The notes: a model not told the origin generated them from the sequence alone. A stretch of 64,000 nucleotides of DNA from Thysanoteuthis rhombus (GCA_963457665.1 OY735213.1:49191785-49255784), one strand, 5' to 3'. Positions 23,215 to 35,350 are shown, counted from the first letter of the stretch. Program-made: numbers and translations.

Positions 23215-23545
23215 CAACCAGCCAGTGGGCTACAGATTCTTCTTTCTTGGTTTGTCTGTGTGTCCGTCTGTGTGTAGATCCTGGTCATATTCTTTGAGCT
23301 ACAACCTTGAAAATTTGCATGAGTATAACACTATATATCATCTGAAAACTTTTATGCTTTAAAAAAAAAAAAAATGATTTTGGGGTCTCTACGGTCATTT
23401 TGGACCAACAATGCCCAAATCTTCTGTTGGTATTTTTTGAAGATAATTTTAGATAAAAGATCTATTTTTTTAGATAATTGTTTTTTTTTTTTGATAATTA
23501 GTTCTGGTACACGTGTGGGCTACAGTGATTCATCTATATGAGGTA
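23215..23545 (-). repeat. Internal fragment of the hAT-like family
   Basis: Reverse complement of the interior of 20115-20787: 'agatcctggtcatattcttt', 'tctctacggtcattttggac', repeated 'tttagata', 'tagttctggtacacgtgtgg'. Ends are not preserved. Confidence 0.6.
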
Positions 23546-23769
23546 CGGATATTAAGATTATTTTCGAATATATCGATATTCTCTTATGTAAATTTCTCTA
23601 CGCATACGCTAATCTATGTGGTTACTTTGCATGTCAAGAAGAATTTATTTCTAACAACAGTGGAGGTCTGAATCGGTAGTTTATTGCAATGGGGTCTGGT
23701 TTTACTTACATTTTCTTATCAGGTCATTCTGAGCAATTAACATCTGTATCCGCTGTATTTATGTATGTT

Positions 23770-23925
23770 TGGGATTATATAGACTTCAAATAGGTCAACC
23801 CTTCTTCTTATTAATCCCATGGGCACTAGATTGAGTTGTTTTGATCTTTCAGTGTAGGATAGATCCCCCAGCCTCGAAATGATCTTAATCGCTCTCCTCT
23901 GTACTCTCTATGGCATTTGTGTTTT
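23770..23925 (-). mobile_element. CR1-like LINE fragment (reverse transcriptase C-terminal tail)
   Basis: The minus strand reads VQRRAIKIISRLGDLSYTER, then a stretch ending RRRVDLFEVYII, matching the typical CR1/jockey-type tail (VQRRAT..., LSYEERL..., RR.RGDLIEVYKI). Only about 50 codons survive, with no polymerase motif. A degraded insertion in the intron of the host gene, not a functional gene. Confidence 0.7.
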
Positions 23926-24139
23926 TCTCCAGGTTATTCTCAACTGTAGAGAAAAGAAAGAGCTTTTGGCATTCTATTAGTGGGGCTTAAAAGAAGCAGG
24001 TCATGTCACCCTCTCTCAAACTTGGCAAAATTCGAACAGATACAAAATTCCCCGGAGGTAGAACGACCAGATATGTTCATCTCCGAAGGACTCTTATTAA
24101 AACTAGATTTTTTTAAAAACATGGAGCGATTGCTCCATC

Positions 24140-24500
24140 CAAACGAAACTGGTCCATCTCTGAACAATCACCAAGCCAAGACGTGAAGCTGACTAAGAAT
24201 TGTATGTACTGCATTCCATGCTGTTGTGGATACGTTTGTAAAGGTGAGACCGGACGTCCTTTAAAAGTGATACTAGGACACCGGAAAGCTGCCAACCATG
24301 GAGAGGCCATTAAGTCAGGCATGGTAGATCACCTCTGGAGGAAGAAGGGGAGCTACCAACTACTGAAGGAGTCAGCATATATACTAAGCTTCGACAACTT
24401 CATCAGTAGCCCTAGTGTGGAGCTGAACACCATACAGAAGCCCCTAATCCTGAACAAACGCTCCCTACGTTCAAATCTCCACATCCTTAACCAAAATCTG
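24140..24500 (+). mobile_element. Penelope-like element fragment with GIY-YIG nuclease domain
   Basis: The open frame contains YCIPCCCGYVCKGETGRPLK followed by a His-Arg-Lys stretch and an 'HGEAIKSGMVDHLW' segment, then SFDNFISSPSVELNTIQKP. This is the layout of the C-terminal GIY-YIG endonuclease of Penelope-like retroelements, which cuts the target for insertion. The canonical second motif YIG is changed (VCKG), so activity is doubtful. The reverse transcriptase part is missing upstream. It is better preserved than most elements here. Confidence 0.75.
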
Positions 24501-25169
24501 GGAACACAACAACCACAAGTTTCTACAGGTATATATGTAAATGAGTGAGAGTGCATGCACACCTGTATTTACAGGAATGTGCACATCTGGTGTGTAGGTA
24601 GATATAGGTATATTATGTAAACTCGATTATTAAAAAAACGTTGAATACATATAGATATATGCGATTATGTACACTTGAAAAAAAAAACTTTTAAAAGAAT
24701 CACCGTTCCTGAACCAAAAAACAAAGTTACTCCCTTACCCTAACAGTCACACATCCACAATCATTAACTTCTTCAAAAACAGGAGTTAACATTCTCCTTT
24801 TTACCGTTCTCCTTGAGCAGTGGTTCCCAAATTACCTCGTAGGGGAGCCCATATACGATTTTCCAAAGATTGCAGGCCTATATCATACGAACAACCCCTT
24901 CCGTCCTAATTCTGGGAATAGATTTGATAAAACAAAAATTGTTTTAGAGAGAGAAAGTTAATTCATATAAGAAAACCTACAGTGAAACATTGAAAAAAAA
25001 ACCAACAACTCTTTTAACTTTTATAAATTTGTAATTCATAATAGACCGCATGAAACCGCTTAGCTCTTGTAGGGTACATCAATGGCAATCATCTATGACA
25101 ATATATACTTCACCATGACGAAAGGAACAGACAATATTATCCGTTGGAAAACTCTTGCTGGAATTTGAA
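24501..25169. other. Unassigned AT-rich stretch
   Basis: Follows the Penelope-like fragment; may include its 3' flank. No coding or RNA gene seen. Confidence 0.35.
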
Positions 25170-25511
25170 TTAGGACAACCGCAGAAGAGAAGTGAATAGC
25201 TGAGAAGCCTTGTCTATAGGACTGGCAGAAGTCTTTATTGGGCCCTTAGCAGGATTTAATTTGGAGAGTTCCTCCAACGCCTCTCTTGGCATCAGCATTG
25301 CGCTTGGGGCCCCCTCAGGTGTCCATGGGACCCTAAACAGTCGTTTAGTTCGTATATATCTCTTGTCGATTCTGCTCGTGCCCCTCGTTTGAGAATCAGA
25401 ACAAGGCTCGCTGCTCGAATGGCGCTGCCGAAAACAGGTACTTTTGCGCAAAGAAACACTTGTCATTTGTGTTAAGGTCATATGGAGGGCTATTTCATCC
25501 TGAACTAACAT
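25170..25511 (-). CDS. Orphan open frame, 113 codons (doubtful)
   Basis: Unrecognised. The frame lies in a patch with clearly higher GC than its surroundings and encodes a Ser/Thr/Arg-rich N-terminal half. A segment KRLFRVPWTPEGAPSAML and a helical Glu/Leu-rich part follow. There is no simple repeat and no LINE motif. No splice signal or polyadenylation site stands out. It could be an exon or single-exon fragment of an antisense gene, a pseudogene, or chance in GC-richer DNA. Confidence 0.25.
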   Translation of the reverse strand: MLVQDEIALHMTLTQMTSVSLRKSTCFRQRHSSSEPCSDSQTRGTSRIDKRYIRTKRLFRVPWTPEGAPSAMLMPREALEELSKLNPAKGPIKTSASPIDKASQLFTSLLRLS

Positions 25512-25898
25512 TCCAAGCTTTGCTCGGATAACTGAACTCTTTGTTCTGAATATAGTATGCGAGCCGTCAATCTGTCTATGTCATAACAAACAGAGAGTAA
25601 GAAATGCAGGCGGGGGAGGGAAGGGGAATGGATACACTAACACGAAATAGCAGTTCTGCTGTGGAGGTGGCTGCTGATAATATAACTACTACAACTGCTG
25701 CTGTTGATGTGTCAATTTCGTTTTTTTTTGCCCAAGAGAATACGAGAATTTTAGTTAACAGAACTTTTCATTAGCCATTCAAATTATCGTGTAATCATAC
25801 AGACATAGACCAGAGCTTTAGATACACTTACCAGCAAACAACGGACATTTAATAGTTTTAATAGCAGGTGGCAAACTTTGGATGGGGAGGATTAGATC

Positions 25899-26188
25899 AG
25901 GGTTCTTCAAAGGACGGGTCCCGACTCATTACTGGGTCACATGGTCCCGTTGACTGGGTTGTAGGTTCACAATAAATAAATGAATAAAGAGTAAGGAGGA
26001 CATTGATGACAGAAATAATATCCGTGCTTCACTTCAATAAATCACCGTAGTCCGCACGTGTGCCAGAACTGATTATCTAAGAAATTATCCAGAATTATCA
26101 AATAAGAAATATATCTTTTTTTCTGAAATAATCTAAAAAAAACAAACAAAACACTAGTACAAGATCCCCCAAAAGCACTTTTTTGAAA

Positions 26189-26219
<31 letters not shown>

Positions 26220-26587
26220 CAAAACAAAAAACAAACAAACAAACAAACAAACAAAACAAAAAAAGTGTCTTTTGATGGTGCCCTAGTGGGGTGGGTACTC
26301 ATGCAGATTTTCAAGGCTGTAGCCTCAAAAACCTGACCAGGATAGCATGAACACATACAGATATACGCAGACTAACAGGCAAGCAACGTGAGAAGAATCT
26401 GTAACCCAGTTGGCTGGTTGGTAGGACGGGCCATTTGTGCGTCAACGGTGATTCGATAATATCTCTCTGTTTAGTTAATACAAGAAGAGGGTGCTAAAAC
26501 TATGCATTCATGTATGATATATGTCAATGGGTCATGAGGTTATTGCATAACATTAAACTGGGTCGCGGTTGAATAACTTTAACCTAG
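25899..26587. mobile_element. hAT-like non-autonomous element, second copy
   Basis: Starts CAGGGTTCTTCAAAGGAC and ends in degraded complement (...aactttaacctag). Shares with the 20115 copy 'actgggttgtaggttcacaa', the 'atctaaaaaa' runs, 'cctgaccaggatagc', 'gggtgctaaaactatgc' and 'gaggttattgcataac'. An (AAAAC)n/(AAAC)n tract has expanded inside at about 26190-26270. Confidence 0.65.
26190..26270. repeat. (AAAAC)n/(AAAC)n tract
   Basis: Direct reading, within the hAT-like copy; the other copy has only an A-rich run at the matching place. Confidence 0.9.
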
Positions 26588-27166
26588 ATTGTTCGCATCC
26601 TTTATCTTACAACACAAAAACTGTTTTTCACAGAGCGCGGGAATTGCTCAATAGGCTTTTAATCTCGAGAAACTTGTTTCTTTTATGGAAATGATGGTAT
26701 TAAGTCAACTCAAACTCGGCTGAATGACAAACTCATACCTTTTATCCTACATCTTATGAGAAGATTTTATTACAGCTCAATGAATTAATCAAAGCAATTA
26801 TTCTGAACGCAAAAGAAAAGTCATTTTTTTTTGTCACGGCCCAGAATTCAATTTTATGACACACCACCCGATTCTCTGTATTTTTGTCTGTAACATTTGT
26901 CAAGGGGAATAACTATTAAATGCTGATTATAGAGTAGTCTTCTTAATTTATTCATTTTCTTTTTTCCGAAGGCATAAAAAAATCCAGGTTCGTTCTTGCT
27001 GAACATAAACAAGACAATGCTGAGCCACATAATGTTCTAGATATCCTACGAGTACAGTGAAATTGCAAAATTATTTGAATATCCCTGTCATTTTTTGACG
27101 GTCAGGGTAAAGTTCCCGTATTATTAGTGTCGATGGTAGTATCTAGTATCCTTACGCTGGCCAGGA
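26588..27166. other. Unassigned stretch
   Basis: AT-rich, no feature seen. Confidence 0.35.
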
Positions 27167-27400
27167 TTGACATATCAAGTTTATCCTCGCTTGGGAGTTC
27201 TTCGAGGCTTTTTTCGACTTGTGAAAGTAGGTAACAAGCACTTCGAGAGGCGTCCATTCACTTCAATATACACTATCTCACCCATAGCTGGGTATGGAGT
27301 CGGATTCATGCCTTTCTCACGGGCATTAGCGCCAGTCTCTGTCAGAGTTCGAACACGACACGCCTTAGTCGAACCGCTCGGCTACCGACATTTACTGTGC
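27167..27400 (-). repeat. tRNA-derived SINE candidate
   Basis: Minus strand from about 27392: box A-like 'gtagccgagcggttcgacta' and, 30 bases on, box B-like 'cgtgttcgaactctgac'. This matches a class II tRNA head and is followed by about 150 bases of non-tRNA body. The open frame on the + strand through it is antisense of the SINE. Confidence 0.5.
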
Positions 27401-27654
27401 CAGGAATACTGAATATGCTGGACTATAGGACCAATGGTTTACAAGGATATCTGGGGGACTGAATCAAGCCCCATAACAGTCCGTATTGAGATTTGGTAAT
27501 GGTCTCGTAATTATAGTACCAGCACATTGGATGCGGTGTAATACTTGCATAGTTTTAAAAAATTGAATCACTTTCTTATATACCCACGTGTACTGTCCTG
27601 AAGTTACATTTCTTTGAAGAATTCTCGTTGGTTTACTGGGTATTATCGTTGATT

Positions 27655-28005
27655 TTTGACTTGGTTTGACTTATACTCTGCCACGCGTACAGATCGTTCC
27701 AATGGAGCTTGGGAACTGAAAATTGAAAGGCTTACCCCTTATTATGTCTACTAAAAAATACTTTTTTTTTTAAAAGCCCCAAAATAGGTTTTTAGTGGAG
27801 GGTTCAGTTTATAACGTGAGTTTATGAAAACTTGGTCCCTCAGTTCGTGCTTGCTTATCTTCTGAAAATTCGGAATTTTTCCGATAATCACTGCATAAAC
27901 AAAAAAAAGGGGGGGGAGAGAAGTAAATTCATGACGTGCCACGCGGCATGCTGCTGAAAGAAGTTGGTCAAGTGACACTTTCTTTTGAGTGATTGACCAG
28001 ACCTG
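27655..28005 (+). repeat. R1 family copy
   Basis: 'cacgcgtacagatcgttcca', 'gggaactgaaaattgaaagg', 'aataggtttttagtggaggg', 'gccacgcggcatgctgctga' and 'ttgagtgattgaccagacct' in R1 order; the 5' block is weak. Confidence 0.7.
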
Positions 28006-28885
28006 TTTATATCATATCGATGGAATTTTGGGGGGTGATACTTTGTAAATCCTTATTATCATTATTTTTTAGATAACTTTTTATCTTTATCTCAATTTTT
28101 TAGTTGCTTTAAAAAAACAAACTGCAATGTCTTCTCCCTTTATTTCCGATCAACACCGTTTACTCATTGCCAAAGGGAAACCGACCTGAGTAAAAGTTGC
28201 CATAAAAAAAAAAGCAACTGAGAAATTGAGATGAAAATGAATAGTTGTCTCAGAAAATTATAATCAGCCGGAACTCTGTGGAAGTGTGTGCAGGGGGCCC
28301 AGAAGTCCAAGAGAGGGCCTGAGAATTAAATTTCCAAGTCGTTATCTATCGATAAAATGGGTTGACCTTTGTTTACCGTCGAACAAATATACTAAGGCGC
28401 ACTAAAAGGGTTTATAGCAGATAAAAACGGGATGGCTGAAGATCTATGGTGTTTGTGCAGTGAGTGTATTAGGGGCCCGAAACAACTGTGCACCACTTTG
28501 TGCATGTGTTTGAGTTCTCAAGACCTCCTGGCCATACTGTTTTGACTTGAAAATTGGTATCAGTGCTCCACTAGACCCTTCTAAAATGCTTATTTTTATT
28601 TTTAGAAAAATAGCTTTTTTGATCTTTTGGCAATTCATTCCGAGAGATTTATAATTAAAATCTGGAGAATCTAGAGGTTTCTAGATTTTTTCCCCGCCCC
28701 ATCTTAGATGTTTTCCACTGGAAAACGCCTGTGATGTCCTAAATAGAATTTATTCTTATCATATTGATTCTTCGATGGAATTTTTACATGATTTCAAATT
28801 TTGAGATTACGGTTGTTCAGTTATTGACTGTGATGGTGAGTTCTATTTAAAACTGTTACTTTGACGGGGGGGGGGTGCAATTTCA
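28006..28885. other. Unassigned stretch
   Basis: No recognisable gene or element; a G-run is at 28866-28873. Confidence 0.35.
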
Positions 28886-28887
28886 AA

Positions 28888-28888
<1 letters not shown>

Positions 28889-28923
<35 letters not shown>

Positions 28924-28977
28924 AATGATGATGATGATGATGATGATAATCTGAGACCACTAGGCAACTGGTGTGGA

Positions 28978-29040
<63 letters not shown>
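28889..29040. repeat. Compound microsatellite (AAT)n-(GAT)n ... (AT)n
   Basis: (AAT)n with one interruption, then (GATGAT)n to about 28949, a 30-base spacer, and pure (AT)n at 28979-29040. All open frames here are repeat translations. Confidence 0.95.
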
Positions 29041-29042
<2 letters not shown>

Positions 29043-29229
29043 GAACCCGGACAGCTCCCAGATTTAGTGCCCTCCTTAGGAGGCCGAGTAGATCACGACA
29101 GAGTGAAGTCAATTGGGTTACGAAATTCTTACAATTTGGCAAACGGGTTTACCTCGAAACTTCACAAGTGACCCATGTGATGCAACATTACGTAAAATAT
29201 ATGATACATTAATCTCAAAAACAATACAA

Positions 29230-29360
29230 AACAAACAATGGCAACGAAATCTAACCTGTCATGAGTCATTTTGGTGAAGATTTACCAAGCATGTCACAAA
29301 ATCTGGTCTACCTGTCATCATGTAAAAATTGTAACCTACCATATGTGGGCTAAACGCCGA
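29230..29360 (+). mobile_element. Possible second GIY-YIG-type retroelement remnant
   Basis: One frame reads NLVYLSSCKNCNLPYVG and then stops. This resembles the start of a GIY-YIG domain (VY.I.C..C...YVGET) found in Penelope-like elements. The match is short, and the region after it looks like untranslated sequence. Weak call. Confidence 0.3.
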
Positions 29361-31440
29361 TTAGTAATACCCCAAACACAATACATTAACAATGATGAGA
29401 AAATAACTCACTTTTATTACATAACATCGTACAAAATTTGTGAAATTTAAAATATAAAAATTCTTCATCAGAAATGTACAAAATCCATAAAACCGCACAC
29501 ACACATATATACATATATATATATATATATGAGTATTTTAATTAGGGGAGACCATGGCTATTCGGTATATTTTTCACTTAAATGGCTGAAACCTCCTATG
29601 AAATGAATTCATCAAAACGTGAATATGACTAAATAAAAGTTACTATGGGAAAGAGACTTCATTTGGATAGGTCGTTTAAATCTGAAATATCAGTCAAGTT
29701 TATCATATTACCATTTAAACATGTTGGAAAAAATGACCAATCAACACCTGTTCTATTGTTGATAAAATCAAATGGCAATTACTTCTCCCGCTTGCAGATA
29801 TACATGTGATGGATATAGTATCATAATTGAGAAATATGATTTTTAAAACCAGACGGAAGAATGTATTTGAGTGAAAAGTAAGATTTTAGGAATATAAAAA
29901 CCAGCTGGTAGGACAGAAGGAATCATACAGGAGTGGACCTCAGTGATGTATTGCAATAACCTGGAATATGGAAATAAAGAACAATGAGAAAATAATAACG
30001 CTATGTAGAACTTCATTGATATCTCCCTGCTAATGAAATGAAAATAGTCATCAAAACAACATTAGAAGTAAATCCATTCATTTGATTCCTTGTGCTTGAC
30101 AATTAATACTCGAATTCATCATCATCAGATGTACTATTGTTTTTCTGAAACGCACTCAACGTTGCTCACATTTGACAAAATGTGCACCCTACCCAATTTT
30201 CGCCAGGCCTTGAATTGAATTAATCTTTTTACGCACACCAAACAAGAGTTTCTATCATTTGTAGACTCATCAGTGTTATTAGCTTATCATTTTCTTTTGT
30301 TTCTGGATCTGGTACCCCCCCTCCCTGGAAATGACCTAAGCACCCCGGTCGAATGCATTGTGAATTATTTTTAGCGCGCTAATTTTTTTTTCACACCATA
30401 AACCATTTTTACGACTCATCCCCAACGCTTGAAAGTGCTTCACCTTTTATCATACACTTTTGCACCCATGACCTGCTAAATTAGCATAGGCGTGCCTTAA
30501 CATATATTACAAGTAGGAACAAACCTATTTACTTTGATAATTGCTTCGTATAAGTAAAAAAAAAAAAGCTGAAATTATTGAATTCAAGTAGAAGTGGGGC
30601 TAGTGCAGATTTTAACACTAAAACTTAACAAAAAAGGTCGGGGTCGGGGGACACCCTCCATGTATAATTTTGGATTCGCTTGAATGCTTGGTTGGCAGTG
30701 ATAATAATGTCAGCGTACCTACAAATTTTCTTTGCTGAAAGGAAAAAAAAATTTACCTAATTTATTTGCGTGGGAGAAAAAGGTTTGTGCCTTTTCTTAA
30801 ATTATTCACATGACGACCCCTGGGGATTGGATCACCCGAAACAATGAGTTGATAAAATCAGAGATGAGAAGCAGAGATACGGTTGTTTAAATGTTAATGA
30901 CTTTTCTAATGACAGAACAGTTCAGAAAGGTTCTCATACGTATTGAATATTAACGACTATTTTAATGACAATGCAAGGTTCTTATAGATATAATCTCATT
31001 AAGACCAATGTACAGAAAAAAAGTTTGAATTTTAATGACTCTTCTTAAACAAAACAATTCAAAACGATCCATATGATCTCACTTTGGTATTCACTATTTG
31101 TTATGCTAATCAATCCTTTACTGAAAACTTCGTTTTTATAACCGTGAAAATTGGGTGTAAGTATTATACGTCATAAAAGAAATAATCAGAGCATCATTCA
31201 CTTAAATATTGCCTTTTTCATAAAGCAATTAATGGCGCAGAGAATGAGATCAGCATTTTGCTTTCATTTCACTGGAGTTCATTTGGAAAAGGCATGAATC
31301 CATCTCTTCTGCCCTCTATCAACACGTCATGGACTAGTGTGGCAGGATAGGGTCCATTACCTTCTCTCACCCCCATGGTCTACATTTACTTGAGAAAGGC
31401 CTATGCCCAATAATGATTTAAAAAATATAATTCATTGAAA
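29361..31440. other. Largely unassigned DNA
   Basis: Contains a small (AT)n at about 29505-29530. About three degenerate repeats of 'ttaatgacttttctaatgac' type lie at 30890-31080. A possible LINE 3'-end remnant is at 31310-31410. Confidence 0.35.
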
Positions 31441-31444
31441 GTTT

Positions 31445-32165
31445 GTTTAAAATGGGTAAATAACACAGCTAAGTTGGAGTGAGATTTCTTTATTGTTTAA
31501 AATAAGTTTTTTTTGTGATTGTTCATTAGTTTTAATCAAATTTTTTCCGCTTGGAACTAGCAAATACACAAATCTTTTGGGGTTTGCATTTATCAATTTT
31601 AGACTGTTTAGAGGCTTTATATTTAGTTGTTTGACTCGGGATAAAATAATGCAGTAGCTCAAGTGAGATTTTGAGCCAAATTGTTCAAAATGTGAAAACT
31701 TGCGTGTCGGTAGATGTTTTGATTCTCTTTCATATAAAAACAGGACACGTACGATTTTACCGACATTGCAGCCGCCATCTTAATTTTAAAATGGTAACCT
31801 TAAAGAGAAACTAAATTCGCAATATAGTAGAGTAGATTAGTTGACATTTAAACCATAAGTATTTAAATGAGGAATAGTGTAACAAATTGCATACAGGAGG
31901 ATTTCGTAATGATCTTCCATACATAAACAGGATGCACGTGATCTGATCAAAATTGTGGTCGCTATCTTGATTTCAAAATGGTCGCTATAAATAAAATTCG
32001 TAATTTGAATTGATAGGAATTTCAACAAGAAATGTTTAAAATGGGGAAAAGCGTGAAAACATGTAAACTGGTTGATCTTTTAACTTCTTTTCCATATAAA
32101 AACCGGATACACACACAACCTGTCCCAAACTGTATCTGATGTTTTTATTAAGAATGCCCACCATG
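31445..32165 (+). repeat. Degenerate tandem array with 'gccatcttga' motif
   Basis: About four units start near 31445, 31683, 31848 and 32033, each with 'gtttaaaatggg(g)aaa' type opening. 'ccatataaaaacaggatac' and 'gccatcttgatttcaaaatgg' follow. Related single units occur at 33815-34180 (opposite orientation) and 34555-34690. No coding. Confidence 0.55.
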
Positions 32166-33480
32166 ATTAACGTTTTTTAACATTTCCACCAAACTGTCTG
32201 GCATACATTAGCCGATGCAATCATTTATATCTATGTATAAAATGTATAATCACGTTTCTGTTCACGAAGAATCAAATTGAATTAATAAAAACTGTTCTGT
32301 TCGACCTAACCCTATTTGATAGAATATATGCATGTTATTGTACGGTGCTCACTTGGGATGGATCGGTGTGGGGCTTATGACAATAATCCTGTTCCCTGAT
32401 CCCCGTCTGTCTTCAAACTGTTTAAGATGTATCAACACCACTTTACATCTAGGTGCTTTCCAAGCACCTGATCAAGTAAGGTGAGAAGACTTCTTATAAA
32501 TACTAACCAATTGCGGTGTAGGATTTTTGAAAAAGCATGTTGAGCATGACATAGCCATCTGAAACTTTTACATCTACCGTTGGGGTGTCTTAACCCTAAG
32601 ATGTAATCAGATCATCAAAGCATCCCACAGGATATGACTTCGAGCATTGCCTCAGCTCTTCTAAGACCAAAAGAGAAGACCGTGTTCCTTCAGTTCTCGT
32701 ATCAAAACTTTCATCCATGTCTCAATTTCTGGAATGAGCATTATGCCAGATACTTCAAATTTATTTTTCTGTGCCTTTATTTGGTATAAAGTCTTGGACT
32801 GTTTTGCAGGTAACTTTGTGTGAAAAATAGCTTTTTTAGATGATATCCTACGCTTGAGTCACTCGTTTTTCTAAGCCGATCAGAAACATAGAGATCATAT
32901 TGTTGTTGCCCTATATTTGTTTAAGTTCTTGAGATTGGAACCTGGACTTCCATTCCTGACTTCCTTTGAATCCAGCCAACCAAAATTGCCACTATCTTCA
33001 GTGAATAGCTTCCCTTATTCTGGGAATGTTGACATTTTTTGCCTTGCCATGTTTGGTAAACTTCGATTGAACCGGGGGTGACTGATAATGGAGTTGAGTT
33101 GCTTTTGTGCATATCGTTTCAGAAGAAGTTTCAAACTAATCGATGATCCGAACAACATCAGTGATCCTCTTAACCCACGCAGATAGGTCATATGCAATTT
33201 TAATTACACCGGCATCTCTTTTGATTCTGTCGTTCATTCATTCATGGGCTTGGTCTATGGCTATGGTCAAGGACACATTGGCTGATTTTTGAAGTACAGA
33301 GTTACCCTTCTCGAATTCTTCATGAGTTGTTAGTACTTATAGTTGCAGTAGTGTATATCTTTAATATGAATTGGTAGTCATTGTGTATATCTGGAGGAAG
33401 ATATCTCCCGTGGTTTTGGTACGCAGATATCTATCGGTAGAATGTACAGGGTTGCTGCCATAACTAGATGCACGTATCAG
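32166..33480. other. Unassigned stretch
   Basis: No supported gene. Minus-strand frames at 32921-33197 are short, overlapping and frame-broken. They might be remnants of a retroelement polyprotein, but I see no diagnostic motif. Confidence 0.3.
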
Positions 33481-33502
33481 AACATTGTGGCGTGCAGTCC
33501 TT

Positions 33503-33740
33503 TCAAGACTTGGTCAGCTCAATAAGAGCCTGTGACTTCCGACTGGACAATAATTCATCAAAATGTCGCCAAGCAATTTCATCGCAGAACAATGGCTGGT
33601 ATATGGTTATTACAGGGACATGTCCCATGTGTAAATGATCGATGGCCGTAGAAATAAGTTTCATTGAATGTATCAATGTTGCTATGGTATGCACTGGCTC
33701 TGTAAGAAAAACCATAGGAACAACCCGTGATACTAGTCTG
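33503..33740 (-). pseudogene. Degraded ORF resembling a repeated invertebrate gene family
   Basis: Minus strand carries EPVHTIATLIHSMKLI, then GHVPVITIYQPLF and a short helical tail with 'FDELLSS'. I associate the order 'EPV-T-----HSM', 'NPGQ-PVIT-DQPL' with an abundant, function-unknown ORF family in marine invertebrates. Only about 70 codons remain. The attribution is from memory of the motif order and needs a search. Confidence 0.3.
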
Positions 33741-35350
33741 ATTTTAGTTGTCTATCTAGCTGCCTATAACACAACGTCTTCTAGGTCAAGTTTCTCTCTT
33801 TCTGTTTCTTTTTTTCAGTAAAAATTCTCACATGGCACTCTTCCGTCTTCTGTCTTCCGAGATATGAGCATGACTATTGATTCTGCTTGCATGTGCCCCA
33901 CTGAAGCAAGTGCTACTATTTCTACCCGAGTGGAAGGTACTGAGGCAATTTTAGAATACTCAGCTGACAGCAGGCCCATCACTCTTTTTGGCAGTATCTG
34001 TGCTGATGAGTATCGAACCCCTCTCAGCCCCTGGATTTTTTTTAGTTGCAATCTTTTGGCAGCCATTTTGGAATCAAGATGGCGGCCGCAAGACAGGCCA
34101 GATCGTGTTTGTCCTACTTCTTTATGAAAAAGCATAAAAACCTCAGAAGTACGCACATTTTCACACTTTTCCCATATACCGAACAATTTTTACCTTATCT
34201 ACTACACTAATCAGAGTGAATTGGGTTCTTGCTCAGCGCTCCACTATTGTCACCATGCCCCTGATTAAGCTAAGATCTGTAGATACAGGTATCCCCTCAC
34301 TTTTCGAAAGTTCACTTAACGTCACTTTTTTGCTTCAACGAAAAAAGGCGAGAAGTGAAAAAAACAAAAACATTCAGCATTCATTTTGCAGCAAGCTGTT
34401 ATAGAGGCATCATGCAACCTCTTTCCCACTCTCCTACATCCTGTCATCTTCACCTCCCTCGACTCAATACTTCGAGAACACAGCCTAACATACCATAATT
34501 ACTATTTCGGGGTCTTGGAACGCCTCCGAACATCGCAATTTTTTTAATTGTCATTTTGAAATTAATTTGACAGCTGCAACAGTGGTCAGATGACGCGTGT
34601 CCTGTGTTTTATGAGAAAGAGCATAAATAATCTTCATGTATGTAGATTTTCTCATTTTTTTCACATTTTGAACGATTTCTCCCCAGCTTATTGTATTGAA
34701 ATATATAGTTTTTCTTCGTCGTTGTAACATTTTTATGACTAAATTGTATCTACTTCTTAATTTTATTAGTTGCTTTTTGTCGCAACTTTTCGCCCAGATC
34801 AATTACACCCTTGAGACAGCAAATAAGATTGATAGTAAAATGAAGAATAAACCTGAAGTGGGACCCGAACCAACATCTCCCAAGCCATGGGGAAACACGG
34901 TTTATCCCAACCTGTTTCATCCATTGTGACTTCAACGGGGGGGGGGGGGGGGGGCAGAAGCACAGAAAGCACTCTTAAAAAAAAACCCTAACAACACACC
35001 AAACGGGAAAATGTACATGGTTTTTGTTGCGCTGTCAACCGTCTTTGGTGAAAACTTCACCTGATACTCTGGAATCAGATGCTGTTGTAATAGAAAAGAA
35101 ATGTTCTGAATAAAAAGACCTGCTTTGTGTAAATAAAACTGGAAATAATGAGGCTAACGGATCTCAAACTTACATTCGATTTTGCCAACGAGGTTAAAAG
35201 AGGTACAGGTATACCTCTCTTTCACGAGCTAATTCGTTCTTCATGATAGTTCGTAAATCGGGAGTACGTAAAACGAGGTATAATTATTCATAGAGAACAA
35301 TGCATCAAATAGGGTTACATTCTGATGTACAAAAAGTATGTATAGAATTT
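33741..35350. other. Unassigned stretch with poly(G)
   Basis: Two overlapping open frames at 33815-34186 (one per strand) fall in a unit of the 31.4-kb repeat family. A (G)18-19 run lies at 34937-34955. No gene supported. Confidence 0.35.

Noticed and set aside
31310..31410. Possible LINE 3' end ('gagaaaggcctatgcccaat' then 'aatgattt')
   Set aside because: Resembles a LINE terminus but too short and without coding upstream to classify.
34840..34935. Possible tRNA-like box B ('ggttcgggtcccac' on the minus strand)
   Set aside because: No box A at the expected distance and no clover-leaf pairing.
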